Assembly (NCBI GenBank): GCA_028565715.1
Contig: JAOXYC010245011.1
Span: forward strand, 1-10,280
Length of the DNA stretch: 10,280 nt
Reading direction: 5' to 3'
Source: Phoronis pallida
Taxonomy: Eukaryota; Phoronida; Phoronidae
This document shows positions 8,408-10,280 of the stretch, piece after piece. Position 1 is the stretch's first letter, and every line of letters begins with the position of its first letter. The position numbers and the translations under genes were made by a program. Below the pieces are notes generated by a model. It was given only the letters and a program-made list of their open reading frames with translations. It searched no databases and was not told the DNA's origin.

Positions 8408-8448
8408 AAAAATCATAGAACTCGCCAAAGGCTCGTTCTATGATTTTT
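8408..8448. repeat. 41-bp near-perfect hairpin
   Basis: The left arm AAAAATCATAGAAC and right arm GTTCTATGATTTTT are exact complements. Inside them two mismatched pairs are followed by GCC/GGC around an AAA loop, so 17 of 19 pairs match. It is too short for a typical animal microRNA precursor and sits at the edge of the 103-bp duplication, so I read it as part of a degenerate mobile or fold-back element. No family is recognised. Confidence 0.7.
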
Positions 8449-8647
8449 CAAATCTCACCCTTCTAAAAACTACACATTACAATCGTTTCGATTTTTTGAG
8501 CGTATTCAAAATTCACTATAATCTTGTCGACCTGTATTCTACCAGATTTTTCAAATCTCACCCTTCTAAAAACTACACATTACAATCGTTTCGATTTTTT
8601 GAGTGTATTCAAAATTCACTATAATCTTGTCGACCTGTATTCTACCA
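8442..8647. repeat. 103-bp tandem duplication
   Basis: Copy 1 is 8442-8544 and copy 2 is 8545-8647. They appear to differ at only one base (C at 8501, T at 8604). The right arm of the 8408-8448 hairpin falls at the start of copy 1, but the left arm is not repeated before copy 2. An open frame crosses this region (8220-8624, plus), but since 103 is not a multiple of three it changes frame between copies, and its composition looks non-coding. Confidence 0.9.
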
Positions 8648-10280
8648 GAATTTGAAAACGTGAGACAGCAACTGAAATGTAAGTAAAACCGACTGCTTTA
8701 ACGTCACCAGTACTATAACCCGTCATCGGGAAAGAAACAGTCAGTGCGTTATGATATTACATATCATGATAAAAAGTGTTTTCCGTTGCAATTTTTTATA
8801 TTGAGGACATCGTTCGATGATGTTCTTATGATAAGTCACCATAGTTACGGATAGTATATCACTGACATGTCAAATCTTGCTCCAAGCTTTTGTTAAACCA
8901 TCGAGTCGACATTAATCATTCGGTCGCCTTTTGTGTGTATGCTGTTAACCGTGAATAAAAAATAACCCTAGAATAGTAAAACTCGATAAAATAACTATAA
9001 AATCATCGAGCGTAGTTAAAGGGCAATCTAACAACATTGAAAAGTATTTTTTTATATTTTAAATTGCATTAATTTCGGGTCAATTTAACGTGTTGTGTCT
9101 GACTCAGCGAGATGAACAAATTTATATGACAAAGTGATGCAAATAAAGTAACAAATTTGTTCACATTGAAAGAATATTGGACAGTGTATCAAAGTTGAAA
9201 TGATGTCAAGCAGAACCCACAACATATAGGGTCATTTTTAAGACCGCTCCTCATTATCCGCCTATCCAGTTCACTTTGGTACAGGTCAAAGATTTGAACC
9301 ATTGAAAAGGGTCACCAAGGACACACGGAGATATATCATGTGTCCGATTTTTCAAATATTTTGATGGAATGAAATGTCTTTTTTTAAATTGATAGTTTCA
9401 ACATAATAGACTCCTAAAACGAAGCTGCCTAGATCCAACGATGCCTTGAAATTAGGCCTACTATTCATGTATTTTTTTAAGTGGCAAATACAATATTTAG
9501 TTGAAACCAAGTTATATTTTCATGCAACCCAACCCCTGCGGCCCGACCCCCCGAGGACCGCCATTGCAACTTTTCAGTGTGCGAAAAGGCCCATACTACA
9601 CCACTGTACCCACATTGTGTGTATGTCAACTTGTGTATGCACTTTTCAGAGTCTACAGACAGAAACCTGAGGCAATTCTCAAGTATAATAAAAAGATCAA
9701 CAATTCAGAAAGTCTTATCGTGTCGATAACCATGTAGAATGTAGCACTTGTGAGAGAAGCCATTCATCTAGAGAGGCGATTACATCTTTAAGTGCATATC
9801 TGCGATAGACGACCCCGTGTCCAGAGGCACAAGGACATACTCGAGCAGGACAACGTCCAGTTGACTAGATCAATTATATAACCTATTATGTGGAAATAGG
9901 GCAACAAGGCATTTAGTTCATACACAATTTGTTTAAAAGAAATTGCATATCAGATAGTTATAATAGAATATGGAGAGAAATATTTTTTACAGAAAAGCTT
10001 TCATACGAAGGAGGTTTGCTAAGTGGGATTTCTGAATACATGTGCTGACATTTCAATGCAGCTTTTAGAGAATCATTATATCCGGAGTCCGATTAGTTAC
10101 TTATGAAGTGATAAGTACATGGACGAGAATGTCTCTTTCTTTGAGTCTTTCAATGATGTTTCTCATAAAAATCTTCAAAATTCAAATCAATACACAAACC
10201 AAAGACCTCGAGGACAAATTCTTTTCATAGGTTATATTCTTGCAAAAAAAGTCAAATTCATCACGTTTTAGATGAGTATA
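8648..10280. other. Non-coding stretch to the right edge of the window
   Basis: AT-rich with stops in all frames. The overlapping open frames at 9446-9670 and 9501-9737 share a C-rich patch near 9525-9560 and have no recognisable domain. One TAGGCCTA lies at 9453-9460, and a small inverted repeat is listed separately. No signal-peptide-like exon, promoter or RNA gene could be supported. Confidence 0.55.
9113..9163. repeat. 11-bp inverted repeat around an octamer-like motif
   Basis: TGAACAAATTT (9113-9123) and its exact complement AAATTTGTTCA (9153-9163) enclose 29 bp containing ATGCAAAT (9137-9144), which matches the POU-factor octamer. Either could be chance in AT-rich DNA; no promoter context supports a regulatory role. 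Confidence 0.4.

Noticed and set aside
8220-8624. 134-codon plus-strand open frame
   Set aside because: It spans a hairpin and a 103-bp tandem duplication that is read in two different frames, and its residue composition looks like translated AT-rich non-coding DNA.

Overview
The window looks like nuclear DNA from a metazoan. It has AT-rich non-coding sequence, very large codon-periodic coding repeats on one strand, and recognisable GT/AG splice signals. It has no bacterial-style gene packing, ribosome binding sites or operons. The 8-bp palindrome TAGGCCTA occurs four times in the non-coding part. From general knowledge I associate that motif with deuterostomes such as sea urchins, hemichordates and fishes, so a marine invertebrate deuterostome is my best guess. 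It remains a guess.

Only one gene is supported. On the minus strand, positions 4239 down to 191 form one giant internal exon of a mucin-like glycoprotein. The exon begins just after a good 3' splice site. It encodes a Thr-rich leader with N-glycosylation sequons, then about 135 tandem copies of a 9-residue unit of the type TTQPPTEAP (27 bp each). It ends with a linker and the first 30 or so residues of what looks like a SEA domain, cut by a CAG|GTACGC splice donor. The rest of the SEA domain and any transmembrane segment lie beyond the left edge. The signal-peptide exon was not found and should lie to the right of 4239, inside or outside this window.

The open reading frame continues about 240 bp upstream of that splice site, but this stretch has no ATG (the frame opens at a GTG) and is best read as intron. 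It contains a perfect 72-bp tandem duplication (4233-4376) that copies the polypyrimidine tract and the AG acceptor. The gene therefore has two in-phase acceptors 72 nt apart, and the distal one would add 24 residues without a frameshift.

From 4377 to 10280 I see no convincing gene on either strand. This is intron or 5' flank. It holds a fold-back palindrome flanked by 13-bp direct repeats (6294-6413), a hairpin next to a 103-bp tandem duplication (8408-8647), and some minor inverted repeats. Nothing in the window amounts to a multi-gene system. The interesting features are the architecture of the mucin exon, its duplicated splice acceptor and the small fold-back elements.
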